Positions 44,272 to 52,307 of a stretch of DNA of 64,000 nt are shown one piece after another. The stretch covers positions 1 to 64,000 of the forward strand of contig CAZSYL010000003.1 in assembly GCA_964610745.1 (NCBI GenBank). The letters run 5' to 3'. Position numbers and translations under genes: made by a program. The stretch's first letter is position 1. Every line of letters begins with the position of its first letter. The notes beneath the pieces were generated by a model. That model was not told where the DNA came from and searched no databases. It saw only the letters and a list, made by a program, of their open reading frames with translations. The DNA is from SHLQ01 sp964610745. GTDB taxonomy: Bacteria > Actinomycetota > Acidimicrobiia > Acidimicrobiales > SHLQ01.

Positions 44272-44844
44272 ATGTCAGATCACGTTCGAAACTCGATTGC
44301 CTACCTAAAGCGGGTGGAGTCAAGGTTGTCGCCGGGCACCGTGCAGCCGGGGGAGTACCTCTCGCTGGAGGCCGGCGAAGACCAGGCGCTTCCAGCGCGG
44401 GTGTTCAGTCACGAGATGGCGGTCTTCTATGTCTATGACGATGGAAGCAACTTCACCTACGTCACCGAGGCCATGCGCGACGACGCCGGGTTGGACGCTG
44501 CTGAGCTCGACGAGATCGGTCTGCGGAACCTCTCGACGAGATTTCGCGACATGACGATCAATCAGGCTGGCGACCTCTTCGTTTTTGCCGGGGATAGCAA
44601 CTTTGAGGCGAGCATGGTGCTACTCGCTCCATTGTGGGATCAGCTTGCGCAGCATTTCCCGAATGGTCCGGTCGCCGCCATGCCAGCACGCGATGTCCTA
44701 GGCCTCTGCGACGCCGGCAGCGAGTCGATCGACAAGCTTCGTTCGACCGCCAAGCACCTGTGGGACACCAATGCAGCTCACCTTCTCGCACGAGATCTGT
44801 ACATCCGTGGCTCGGATCGCGAGTGGAGAGTCCTACCCGAGTAG
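44272..44844 (+). CDS. DUF1444 (YtpQ-like) protein
   Basis: 190 residues, cytoplasmic, from the ATG at 44272 (RBS ggaggg). Typical DUF1444 pattern: VFSHEMAVFYVYDDGSNFTY, TEAMRDDAGLDAAELDEIGLRN, then LFVFAGDSNFEASMVLLAPL near the middle. The family's role is unknown. It lies 32 bp after the M16-like fusion gene and probably shares its transcript. The longer 44188 start is rejected because it overlaps that gene without a ribosome site. Confidence 0.75.
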   Translation: MSDHVRNSIAYLKRVESRLSPGTVQPGEYLSLEAGEDQALPARVFSHEMAVFYVYDDGSNFTYVTEAMRDDAGLDAAELDEIGLRNLSTRFRDMTINQAGDLFVFAGDSNFEASMVLLAPLWDQLAQHFPNGPVAAMPARDVLGLCDAGSESIDKLRSTAKHLWDTNAAHLLARDLYIRGSDREWRVLPE

Positions 44845-44862
44845 CTTCGCTTTGTCTGCCGA

Positions 44863-44892
44863 TTGCCCAGAGCTACTTCTGTCTGATATATC
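44863..44892 (+). promoter_or_regulatory. Possible etfBA promoter overlapping the operator
   Basis: TTGCCC (44863-44868), an 18-bp spacer and TATATC (44887-44892). The -10 element lies inside the palindrome at 44883, so a bound GntR protein would occlude it. Confidence 0.4.
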
Positions 44893-44894
44893 AT
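44883..44894. promoter_or_regulatory. Putative GntR operator 3 (11/12 match)
   Basis: CTGATATATCAT, differing from the other two sites only in the last base. It lies 30 bp before the etfB start and after the stop of the DUF1444 gene, giving etfBA its own control. Confidence 0.7.
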
Positions 44895-44924
44895 TCGTGT
44901 ACTAGAGACGAATAGGCTGTTGAC

Positions 44925-45731
44925 ATGCGAATCCTTGTCCTTGTGAAACGGGTGCCCGCTCCGGGAGCTCGCATTAACATCACCGAAGACGAACAGTACG
45001 TCGACGACAAGAACCTTGGCCATGCAATCTCGCCGCACGAAGAATGTGGGGTAGAGGCCGCCGTACAACTCGTTGAGCAATACGGCGGCGAGGCAACGGT
45101 TCTCTCGATGGGCGCCATGGACTCCGCCGAGCAACTTCGCGCAGCGGTTTCTGTTGGCATTGCCAAGATGGCGCTGGTTCCCACCGACGGGTCCCCTAAG
45201 GATCCTCAGGAGACCGCAGCAACCCTGGTCGCGGCTATTGAGGAACTTGAAGAAGCTGATGGCGAATTTAATCTCATCATCTTTGGCAACGAATCCGCAG
45301 ATCAGGGTGGCTTCCAAGTAGGAGTTCGGGTAGCTCACGCGCTTGGCCGGCCCATGGTCAACGGAATCAAAGGACTCGAGGTGCCTGAAGGACAGGATCC
45401 GAGCTCTGGCGAGGGCCATATCATTGCGCGGCGCGAAGTCGATAGCGGGTTCGAGGTATACGAGCTCCCACTTCCAGCGTGCGTCGGCGTCAAAGAGGGA
45501 ATCAACCTTCCTCGTTACCCGACGATGAAGGGTCGTCTGGCCTCCAAGAAAGCCGAGCTCTCCGAGCTTGAACCAGCAGCAGGTGCGTCCCCCCACGAGA
45601 ACGGCCGTCAAGCGCAAGTCCGCCTCACCTCTCCACCGGAGAAGGTCAGCGAAACAGTGATCCTCGGTACCGGTCCCGATGCGGCGCCAGCGGTGGTCGA
45701 CCTGCTCGAAGAACTTGGAGTGATCTCATGA
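44925..45731 (+). CDS. etfB: Electron transfer flavoprotein subunit beta
   Basis: 268 residues. AMP-binding ETF beta subunit: RILVLVKRVPAPGARINI at the start, DKNLGHAISPHEECGVEAAV, and FGNESADQGGFQVGVRVAHAL (the conserved AMP/docking segment), with PACVGVKEGINLPRYPTMKG as the recognition-loop signature. With EtfA it accepts electrons from flavoprotein dehydrogenases and passes them to ETF:quinone oxidoreductase. The gene overlaps etfA by 4 bp, and a GntR-type operator precedes it. The dimethylglycine-dehydrogenase-like enzyme upstream is the natural donor. Confidence 0.95.
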   Translation: MRILVLVKRVPAPGARINITEDEQYVDDKNLGHAISPHEECGVEAAVQLVEQYGGEATVLSMGAMDSAEQLRAAVSVGIAKMALVPTDGSPKDPQETAATLVAAIEELEEADGEFNLIIFGNESADQGGFQVGVRVAHALGRPMVNGIKGLEVPEGQDPSSGEGHIIARREVDSGFEVYELPLPACVGVKEGINLPRYPTMKGRLASKKAELSELEPAAGASPHENGRQAQVRLTSPPEKVSETVILGTGPDAAPAVVDLLEELGVIS

Positions 45732-46693
45732 GCGCTGTGCTGGTCGTTATCGAACATGACCGCGGCCACGTGCCGCCGTCAACTCTGGAGGCCCTGACGT
45801 CGGCCCGATCCATTGCGGGCGGTCTCGGTATTGACGTGCACGCTGCGGTCATGGGTGAGGGGGCCGAACTCACCACTGAATCTGTGGCCGAGTATGGAGC
45901 TGACGAGATTCACCACCTGGTCTCACCGAATCTTGGCGACTACAACCCCGAGGCGTGGGGTCAGGCGCTGGCCGAACTTGTGCAGTCAGAGGACCCAGCG
46001 GTCGTTCTCGCAAGTGGTACCGATCGCGGCAACGAACTCATGGCTCAGCTCGCAGCTCGCGCCGATCTACCATTCGTGGCGAACTGTGTTGATGTCGCGC
46101 CAGACGTTTCATCGATGACTCGCAACCAATGGGGTGGAGCACTGCTCGAAGAGTCGACTCTCGACGCTGAGGTCAAGCTTCTCTCGATTGCCCCGCACAC
46201 GATCGAGGCCTCGCCGCATCCCGCAGATGGTGATGTCGAGCAGGTGGAGGTGGACATTGACGATGTGCTCGTCCGCTCGGTCATCACCGACCGTGTCGTG
46301 CTGTCTGAAGGTGTCACCCTGGCCACTGCGCCAGTCGTTGTCTCGGGAGGCCGTGCGGTTGGTTCAGAAGAGGCGTTCGCGCCGCTCGAAGAGTTGGCAG
46401 CGCTGCTCGGCGGGAAGGTCGGGTGCAGCCGCGCGGTAACAAACAACGGGTGGCGCCCACACAGCGATCAGGTCGGTCAAACCGGGACTCGAATCGCTCC
46501 GACGATCTATATCGCTTCGGGAATCAGCGGGGCTACCCAGCACTGGGTCGGTGCAATGGGGTCGAAGAACATCCTCGCGGTAAATACCGACCCTGAGGCC
46601 AATATGGTCACCAAGGCAGGTTGGGCCGTGATCGGTGACCTTCACGAAGTCCTGCCGGCCATCACCGAAGAAGTACGTAAACGCCACGGGTAG
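45728..46693 (+). CDS. etfA: Electron transfer flavoprotein subunit alpha
   Basis: 321 residues. N-terminal alpha/beta domain, then the FAD-binding C-terminal domain with VVSGGRAVG, the KVGCSRAVTNNGW loop, HSDQVGQTGTRIAPTIYIAS, GISGATQHWVGAMGSKNI and AVNTDPEANM, the full ETF alpha signature. Pairs with EtfB to carry one FAD. The ATG overlaps etfB by 4 bp (ATGA). A weak hairpin follows before the convergent gene. Confidence 0.95.
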   Translation: MSAVLVVIEHDRGHVPPSTLEALTSARSIAGGLGIDVHAAVMGEGAELTTESVAEYGADEIHHLVSPNLGDYNPEAWGQALAELVQSEDPAVVLASGTDRGNELMAQLAARADLPFVANCVDVAPDVSSMTRNQWGGALLEESTLDAEVKLLSIAPHTIEASPHPADGDVEQVEVDIDDVLVRSVITDRVVLSEGVTLATAPVVVSGGRAVGSEEAFAPLEELAALLGGKVGCSRAVTNNGWRPHSDQVGQTGTRIAPTIYIASGISGATQHWVGAMGSKNILAVNTDPEANMVTKAGWAVIGDLHEVLPAITEEVRKRHG

Positions 46694-46708
46694 CTGCGAA
46701 CTAAACCT

Positions 46709-46723
46709 GGTTGCCTAGTGCAA
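46709..46723. terminator. Weak hairpin between convergent etfA and minus-strand operon
   Basis: GTTGC-CTAGT-GCAAC (5-bp stem, 5-nt loop) 16 bp after the etfA stop. A T-run (ttttttc) lies further right at about 46744, inside the opposite gene. Position suggests termination; the stem alone is weak. Confidence 0.3.
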
Positions 46724-46730
46724 CGAGTCG

Positions 46731-47168
46731 TTACCGTCTGCGCTTTTTTCTCTCGCGTGCTCGGCTCACCATGATGTCGATGTACTTTGTGAAATTGCGT
46801 GGGACAGCGTAAAACTCGCCATCGATCTGGATCTTCTTCGATGGGAAATTGGGTTCGATCAGAAAGTCTTGGGTCAGGTCGATTCGCACGACGTCGTCAA
46901 CCTCGACGTTGCCCTCCTCGATCGATGTAAAGAATGGAGCTCGGGCGGTGTTGGTCATCACACACATGAACAACCCGGCAGGTGCACGGAAGAAACCATG
47001 AACCGTTACGCCCTTGGTGAACAATCGCGCCCGAGGTAACTCATCTTCAGACGAGATGAGAACAATGGCCTCGTGGACCGTCATCGCCGTCTCTTCGGCG
47101 AGGTAATCAGCGAGATCATTCAGTAACGGCATTCCTCGACTGTAGATCGCCAAAACCCGCGTGACCAC
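46731..47168 (-). CDS. Hypothetical protein, last gene of the redox operon
   Basis: 145 residues with no family I recognise. Features: an N-terminal helix (LLNDLADYLAEETAM), a beta-rich middle (TKGVTVHGFFRAPAGLFMCV) and a strongly basic C-terminus, ARERKKRRR. No signal peptide or membrane span. The GTG at 47168 is taken as start; an ATG at 47132 is possible. It starts 33 bp after the selenoprotein-candidate stop on the same strand, so co-transcription is likely. Confidence 0.55.
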   Translation of the reverse strand: MVTRVLAIYSRGMPLLNDLADYLAEETAMTVHEAIVLISSEDELPRARLFTKGVTVHGFFRAPAGLFMCVMTNTARAPFFTSIEEGNVEVDDVVRIDLTQDFLIEPNFPSKKIQIDGEFYAVPRNFTKYIDIMVSRARERKKRRR

Positions 47169-47201
47169 AAGCCGAGGAGTCCATTGGCGGACGTTTGTGC
47201 C

Positions 47202-48212
47202 CTAATCGTCCGAGCGCGTCGCTGCCACTCCGTGATAAGGCTGGCCAGCCTTGATGTACTCGCCCGCGAGGCTGAAGAATTCTTCTCCGAAGGGGTCGCC
47301 CCCGCGCAGTGGGATCATCGCCCTGCGGTTCGTCCAGTCGTGTGGAGCGAGTGCCGCTGCGAGGTCGTAGTTGCGCGATGCTCCGGTTTCGTCGCCGAGG
47401 CTTCTCAGATGGTTGCCGATGCGAAAGTGCAGTTTTGCGTCTTCTTCTTCAGGGGCGAGATCACCAACAGCATCTTTCGCTTCATCGGCGGTCATCATCG
47501 TCGAGCCGGTCAGAACCCACTGTCGAACGATATCGACCTGTGCTGACGAGTCGATCTTGGTGAAGTCGCGAAACGTATCGGTCGCGTAGGCGTTCCAATT
47601 CGGCTGGCGGATCGTGTCGTCGACGTCGATTAGAATCACGGACGGAACGTTGGAGATCGCATACAACTCGGTCAGTACATGCTCGGGGTCCATCAGGACG
47701 GGATAGGTGATGCCGTCGACGAAACCTCGAACAGCTTCGACGTTCTCGTCGATGGCTACGGCGATCACCTGAAAGTTGTCGTGCGCCAACTCGTCTTGCA
47801 ACACCTGCCAACCTGGCAGGTCATAGATGCAGCCTCACCAGCTTGAGAAGGCGACGAGCAACCGTTTCTTTGAGCGGTGATCGCTGAGCGAATGCGGCGT
47901 ACCGTCGAGGTCGGGGAGTGTGAAGTCAGGGGCGCGAAGGTCCTCGAGCGCGGACCGCCGCTTGGCACGAGGAGCCCCGATCGCAACTATGCCCGATTCA
48001 GGGTCTTCAACAGCGGGGCGATCGAGTAACTGAGCAGCCACCACGGCGTCGACACGACCATCGACAATTAGCTCGGCCATATCAGGGACAACGACGCACG
48101 AATCACCCTGGCACAAGCCTTCGGGCTTGGCCTCCCAACCGAGGTGCTCGGTCAACTGCTCTGACTGCAGCATCCTCCCGTCGGGTAGCAGAAGGATGTC
48201 GTTGGTCGTCAC
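47202..48212 (-). CDS. Candidate selenoprotein: thioredoxin-fold (ResA/TlpA-like) with in-frame UGA
   Basis: 336 codons in one frame, broken only by TGA at codon 126 (47837-47835). Upstream: a 90-residue N-terminal region with GLCQGDSC, then APDFTLPDLDGTPHSLSD and RLLVAFSSW; the UGA; then GCIYDLPGWQVLQDELAHD, VIAVAIDEN and the cis-Pro segment NVPSVILIDVDD of thioredoxin folds. From memory, relatives read W-C-G-C at this place, so UGA replaces the first redox Cys (W-Sec-G-C). A SECIS-like hairpin follows 13 nt on. The C-terminal 80 residues look TPR-like. It starts 9 bp after a flavin disulfide reductase gene. The alternative is a nonsense mutation, splitting the gene at 47835. Confidence 0.7.
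47803..47821 (-). promoter_or_regulatory. Bacterial SECIS-like hairpin downstream of the in-frame UGA
   Basis: On the minus-strand mRNA, ACCUGCC-AGGUU-GGCAGGU forms a perfect 7-bp stem and 5-nt loop. It begins 13 nt after the UGA, so the loop is 20 nt away; bacterial SECIS apical loops usually lie about 16-37 nt from the UGA and have a G in the first two loop positions (here position 2). A UGCA/UGCA lower pairing could extend it. Confidence 0.6.
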
Positions 48213-48221
48213 GGCCTCACC

Positions 48222-49622
48222 CTACATCTTGGTTCGGAGGAAGCGCGATGCCGACTTCTTTACGACCTCGGCGTACGTGGGGTACGCGAAGATCGTGTCG
48301 GCAAGATCCTCGGCTGTAAGTCGGTGTTTGATGGCGAGGGTGAGCATCTGAATCCACTCGCCGGCGTGCGCTCCGACGCCGGTGCCACCAAGGATTGTGT
48401 CGTCAGCGTCCAGAACCACTTTGATAAAGCCACCGACCTTCGAGTCGGTGATGAATCGGTCGGTGGCGGCGTCGACGGTAAAGGTCTGGACGCCCTCGTG
48501 AACCTCCCGAGCTTCGGCCTCGGTCATGCCGACATGGCCAATTTCAGGATCGGAGAAAATGGCCCACGGTAACGGGTTGAGATCGATTGGATTCGATTCG
48601 CCCGACAGGATGTTTCGCACAACGCGTTCGCCCTGGAAGTTGGCCACATGGCTGAACTTTTCGCGGGAGGCCACGTCACCGATTGCGACGATGTGGGGCG
48701 CCGAGGTCTGCATGGCCTCATCGACTGTGATGCCATGTCGCGTGTACTCAACGCCGGCCTTCTCGAGGTCGAGTCCGTTGATGTTCGGAACTCGCCCGAT
48801 CGCAATGAATAGCTGATCGACGGTCAGCTTGCGTGCTGTTTTGTCATCGTCTGGTCCGACCTCGATGTCGATGCAGATCTTGCCGAACGCATCGGTGGAG
48901 CACACTTTGGCATCTGCTGAAGTGATCATCTCGATGCCTTGTTCAGTGAACTCATCGATGAGGTATCCAGCGACGTCGGGGTCGACGGAATTGAGAATGC
49001 GTTCGTTACGGTCGATGATGGTGACCTTCGAACCGAAGCGAGCGAGTGACTGACCCAGTTCGGCGGAGATAACGCCACCACCGAGAAAGGCAATACTCTC
49101 CGGCAGCTCACGAATATCCCAGAAGTTCTCGTTATTGAGGAAGGGGACTGGTTGGTCTCCTTCGGTTGGGAGCAGGCGTGGGCCAGATCCGGTGGTGATA
49201 ATGAAGCTGTCACCCGTGACCTGGTCGTCGCCGATCTGCACCGTGTGTGGATCGAGGAACTTCGCTCCGCTGGTGTGGATGTACGTGTCGATTCCAACTC
49301 CGTGAAAACGCTCTGGTTGTTCGTGGGAGTACACGCCGTCGATGATGCTCTTCACATGCTCCATCGCCCGGGAGAACTCAAAGCCCGATGTGACATCGAG
49401 TTGATGCAGACCGTGCTTGGTGCTGTTCTGCGCTGCGTAAAAATTCTTGGCGACGTCGATGAGGGCCTTCGAGGGCACGCAGCCCGAGTGAGTGCACTCG
49501 CCGCCGATCTTGTGTTTCTCGATGAGCGCGACCTTCGCTCCGCGCCGCTGGGCCTCAAAGGCCGAGGTAATTCCTCCACCTCCAGCGCCGACGATGACGA
49601 TGTCGTACTGATGTTCAGGCAT
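48222..49622 (-). CDS. FAD-dependent pyridine nucleotide-disulfide oxidoreductase (MerA/Lpd-like)
   Basis: 466 residues. N-terminal FAD motif DIVIVGAGGGGITSAFEA; redox-active disulfide C43/C48 in GGECTHSGCVPSKALI; NAD(P) motif FLGGGVISAELGQSLARFG; second FAD segment HIVAIGDVAS; a dimerisation domain ending AYPTYAEVVKKS. The C-terminal His-Glu pair of lipoamide dehydrogenase and glutathione reductase is replaced by AYPTYAE, as in mercuric-reductase-like and uncharacterised members; no extra Cys pair at the tail. It carries electrons from NAD(P)H to a disulfide. The selenoprotein candidate next in the operon (9-bp gap) is a plausible substrate. Confidence 0.88.
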   Translation of the reverse strand: MPEHQYDIVIVGAGGGGITSAFEAQRRGAKVALIEKHKIGGECTHSGCVPSKALIDVAKNFYAAQNSTKHGLHQLDVTSGFEFSRAMEHVKSIIDGVYSHEQPERFHGVGIDTYIHTSGAKFLDPHTVQIGDDQVTGDSFIITTGSGPRLLPTEGDQPVPFLNNENFWDIRELPESIAFLGGGVISAELGQSLARFGSKVTIIDRNERILNSVDPDVAGYLIDEFTEQGIEMITSADAKVCSTDAFGKICIDIEVGPDDDKTARKLTVDQLFIAIGRVPNINGLDLEKAGVEYTRHGITVDEAMQTSAPHIVAIGDVASREKFSHVANFQGERVVRNILSGESNPIDLNPLPWAIFSDPEIGHVGMTEAEAREVHEGVQTFTVDAATDRFITDSKVGGFIKVVLDADDTILGGTGVGAHAGEWIQMLTLAIKHRLTAEDLADTIFAYPTYAEVVKKSASRFLRTKM

Positions 49623-50977
49623 TAGAGCTGCTCCGTGTGGATTGGTTCGGCATCTCCGTCGATGCCAGGTACTTGGAAGTAGGTCATTGCGCCGCTTGGT
49701 CCTTCAATATCGAGGACACAGAACGCGTGATGGTAGTGGTCGCCGTCGTGGCCCAAACGGCCTGCTTCACTCATGATCGGCGGCTCGGTGAACCCGGCGG
49801 GGAGTGCCAGGTTTTCGAGGGTTTTGTACGGTTCCCACATGAGCGCGACCGGCATCGACCCGGAGCCAATGCAGCGACCGCGTTCGAGTCCGGCGTACGG
49901 TTCGAACAAGGCCAGGTTGTGCTCATGGCCCCACAGCCATATATCGATGTCGCCGAGGTGATTGCCGAAGGCGTCCATAAAGACCGGATTCACTGCTAGT
50001 GGGCGGTTGTCAGGGCTGCGAGCAATGTTGCCCGATGCAGTGAACAACTGGTAGTGAGACAACATCACGGTCTTGCGACCATCGGCAGACTCGATCTTGT
50101 GACGTTGCCAATCGGCTTCTTTGGGGTCGATATCGGGTGCTGCAGCCTGGGCTGACAGCGGGCTCCCGATCTCTGGAGGTGCGCCGATCGCGAGGATCTG
50201 CCAGTGCGAGTTTCGAAGGCAGAAATAGCTGGCGGGCTGGCCGAGTTCGTCGATCAGCCAGTAATAGCCTTCGCCGCCGGCATAGAGATCATGATTTCCT
50301 GCGAGGTTGAACACCCGAGTGCGCGCAGGAAGCATTTCGCGGACGATCGAAAGAAAGTGCGAATCCATTTCGTCTTTGGTGCCCGAGTAGTAGACATCGC
50401 CGAGGTGGATCACGATGTCTGGGTTCTGCGCTCCGACACACCGCATGACGTTCTTTGCAATAGACGTCCCTGTTGCCCAGTCGGACACAAATGCGACGCG
50501 CACCTTGTCCATAGCGTTATCCATGGCATCTTCGGGCTGCGGGGACGCAGCGTCTGGTGCGAGAGGGAGGACGAAGTCGTCGAGGGATTCGTAGTGGCGA
50601 TACGGGGTGACGACACGGGCGTCGTCGAAATGGAGTAGTGCCTTGGCCCAGAGGGGGTCGCAGACCGAGAACTGCAATTCGGCTTCAAGTTCGCTGGCTC
50701 GTTCGTGGTCGCCGGTCGTCTTGGCTAGCGCAAGGCTGAGATACATGCGGGCACACGCGGAGACCAGTTCGCTCTTTGAAACGTCCGCTGCGAAGTCGAG
50801 TGGGTTGTTTCCCGCTTCCGCCGATTGTTCCATGACCTCACACGCGTCGCAGCTGGCTCTCATGACTGGGTGCTCTGATGCCAGAGCCGTATCGTTCTGG
50901 TCATCGCCACGGATTGCGGAGAGCACTGCGGACTGCCAACGGGACATGAATCCCATTGCATATGTCTTGATGGCCAT
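49622..50977 (-). CDS. Calcineurin-like metallophosphoesterase
   Basis: 451 residues from the ATG at 50977 (another start at 50986 adds three). N-terminal helical region (about 1-155) with CDACEVMEQ, then the metallophosphoesterase domain with metal motifs VAFVSDWATGTS (D-W-A instead of D-x-H), VIHLGDVYYSG, LAGNHD, LSHYQ and WGHEHN. A C-terminal beta region follows. No signal peptide is seen, so it is probably cytoplasmic; the substrate is unknown. Its stop overlaps the disulfide reductase ATG by one base, making it the first gene of the four-gene minus-strand operon. Confidence 0.85.
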   Translation of the reverse strand: MAIKTYAMGFMSRWQSAVLSAIRGDDQNDTALASEHPVMRASCDACEVMEQSAEAGNNPLDFAADVSKSELVSACARMYLSLALAKTTGDHERASELEAELQFSVCDPLWAKALLHFDDARVVTPYRHYESLDDFVLPLAPDAASPQPEDAMDNAMDKVRVAFVSDWATGTSIAKNVMRCVGAQNPDIVIHLGDVYYSGTKDEMDSHFLSIVREMLPARTRVFNLAGNHDLYAGGEGYYWLIDELGQPASYFCLRNSHWQILAIGAPPEIGSPLSAQAAAPDIDPKEADWQRHKIESADGRKTVMLSHYQLFTASGNIARSPDNRPLAVNPVFMDAFGNHLGDIDIWLWGHEHNLALFEPYAGLERGRCIGSGSMPVALMWEPYKTLENLALPAGFTEPPIMSEAGRLGHDGDHYHHAFCVLDIEGPSGAMTYFQVPGIDGDAEPIHTEQL

Positions 50978-51110
50978 GGCCCACAATGTAGCTGAGCCGG
51001 TCGCAAACGGAGGCGATGGCGGTCATCGTGCTGCTCCAATTTTGATGGCGAGGAACGCCTGGAGAAATTCCGGATTTGTGTCTCAATCTTGTGCCGAGGT
51101 TGTCGATCAA

Positions 51111-51776
51111 GTGACCGTGAGCGTTGCCGAGACCGAGCCCGATTCTTCATCTGGGTCAATGCCAGCCAATAGTGCGTTGGAGGGCGTAATTTTGTTCGGC
51201 GGCGACTACCGAGACGGAGCTCAAGCACAGTCATGGGGGCGCTCGATTGCTCGTGAGTTGGCGATCGATGCGACGTTCAGCTGGAGCTATGAGGATGCAC
51301 TAGAACATCACTATCTCGGTGGTATTGGACCAGTTCCCCAAGCCATGGTCGCCTTCGATCGGTGGTTGCATCCACACGGATTTTGTCTCGTAGGGTCCGA
51401 GGACGGCACTGACGGGTATCGAGCAGTGGTCGTACCGCTCGAGAATCGCGACGACGCTGAATCCGCCGTCACCGCACCGTTTGATGTGCAGTCGCTAGCT
51501 AGAGACGAATTGGATTTGAGCGAGCTTGATGCTGAAGCGGTTCGATCAACAAAGTTCCCACGCTCGAGACGTGGCTATCATCCCGCTGGTGTCGATCGAC
51601 ATCTCGACGTCGTGGCGGCACGCATCCAGGCGGACATACCAACCCAGGCGTTTCACATCTCGCCGCCTTTTTCGCGTCGTGATGAGGAGTTCGGCTCTCG
51701 TACGCTTGGTTACGACACCGATGAGGTTGACGCCTTTCTCCTTCGGCTTGTAGCTGCTGCAACCCGTCGGGGTTGA
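51111..51776 (+). CDS. Protein with two DivIVA-type motifs
   Basis: 221 residues if the GTG at 51111 is the start (ATG 51045 or 51159 are alternatives; codons further left are antisense to the phosphoesterase gene). The first 130 residues (FGGDYRDGAQAQSWG, FDRWLHPHGFCLVG) are unrecognised. The C-terminus has two copies of the short DivIVA-like motif: FPRSRRGYHPAGVDRHLDVV and FGSRTLGYDTDEVDAFLLRL (pattern F-x5-GY-x3-VD-x2-L). In actinobacteria such motifs occur in Wag31/DivIVA and septum-associated proteins, but here there is no following coiled coil. The acetyltransferase gene follows after 15 bp. Confidence 0.6.
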   Translation: MTVSVAETEPDSSSGSMPANSALEGVILFGGDYRDGAQAQSWGRSIARELAIDATFSWSYEDALEHHYLGGIGPVPQAMVAFDRWLHPHGFCLVGSEDGTDGYRAVVVPLENRDDAESAVTAPFDVQSLARDELDLSELDAEAVRSTKFPRSRRGYHPAGVDRHLDVVAARIQADIPTQAFHISPPFSRRDEEFGSRTLGYDTDEVDAFLLRLVAAATRRG

Positions 51777-51791
51777 CGATAACGTGGCGCT

Positions 51792-52307
51792 GTGAGTGGT
51801 GAACCACAAGCAGCTGAACGCTCTGGGCAGATCCGATTCTCAACCGTCGATCCGCGTAGCGATGATGCGGTGGGTTCGATGAGCGCCTACTTCGATGAGC
51901 TCGCTCGTCGATTCCCAGAGGGATTCGACCCCGGTGACACGCTCGTCTCCGACGCGGCGACCTTCGATGAACCACACGGAGTCTTTGTCGTTGCTCGCTC
52001 TGAGGATGGAGGTGCTGCAATCGCATGTGGCGGCGTCCACCTCCTCGATGGGTCCTGCGGCGAGATCAAGAGGATGTGGGTGCATCCCGACTGGCGAGGC
52101 ATGGGGATCGGTCGATCTCTGTTGTCGACATTGGAGTCCCATGGCGCTCGCCTCGGATACGACCTGATCCGCCTCGATACCCATAGCGCGCTCACCGATG
52201 CGATCTCGATGTATCAGAGTTCGGGTTATCGCTCGATAGAACGCTACAACGATAATCCGTTTGCGAAGCACTGGTTCGAAAAGGCACTCGAGGCCGAAAC
52301 CCCGTGA
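51792..52307 (+). CDS. GNAT-family N-acetyltransferase
   Basis: 171 residues, acetyl-CoA-dependent. GNAT core: IACGGVHLLDGSCGEIKRMW (beta4 and motif A entry), VHPDWRGMGIGRSLLSTLE (the R-x-x-G-x-G acetyl-CoA loop) and ISMYQSSGYRSIERYNDNP (motif B). The substrate amine is unknown. GTG start; the serine hydrolase start overlaps its stop by 4 bp, so the two are coupled. Confidence 0.88.
   Translation: MSGEPQAAERSGQIRFSTVDPRSDDAVGSMSAYFDELARRFPEGFDPGDTLVSDAATFDEPHGVFVVARSEDGGAAIACGGVHLLDGSCGEIKRMWVHPDWRGMGIGRSLLSTLESHGARLGYDLIRLDTHSALTDAISMYQSSGYRSIERYNDNPFAKHWFEKALEAETP

Noticed and set aside
47202..47804. Separate gene starting with GTG at 47804
   Set aside because: It lacks the redox site and first strands of the thioredoxin fold; it is the in-frame continuation of 48212 across the UGA, so I merged the two.
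50607..51110. Long reading frame extending the DivIVA-motif protein leftwards
   Set aside because: It runs antisense through the phosphoesterase gene and has low-complexity Ser/Arg composition; only the part right of about 51111 looks like protein.
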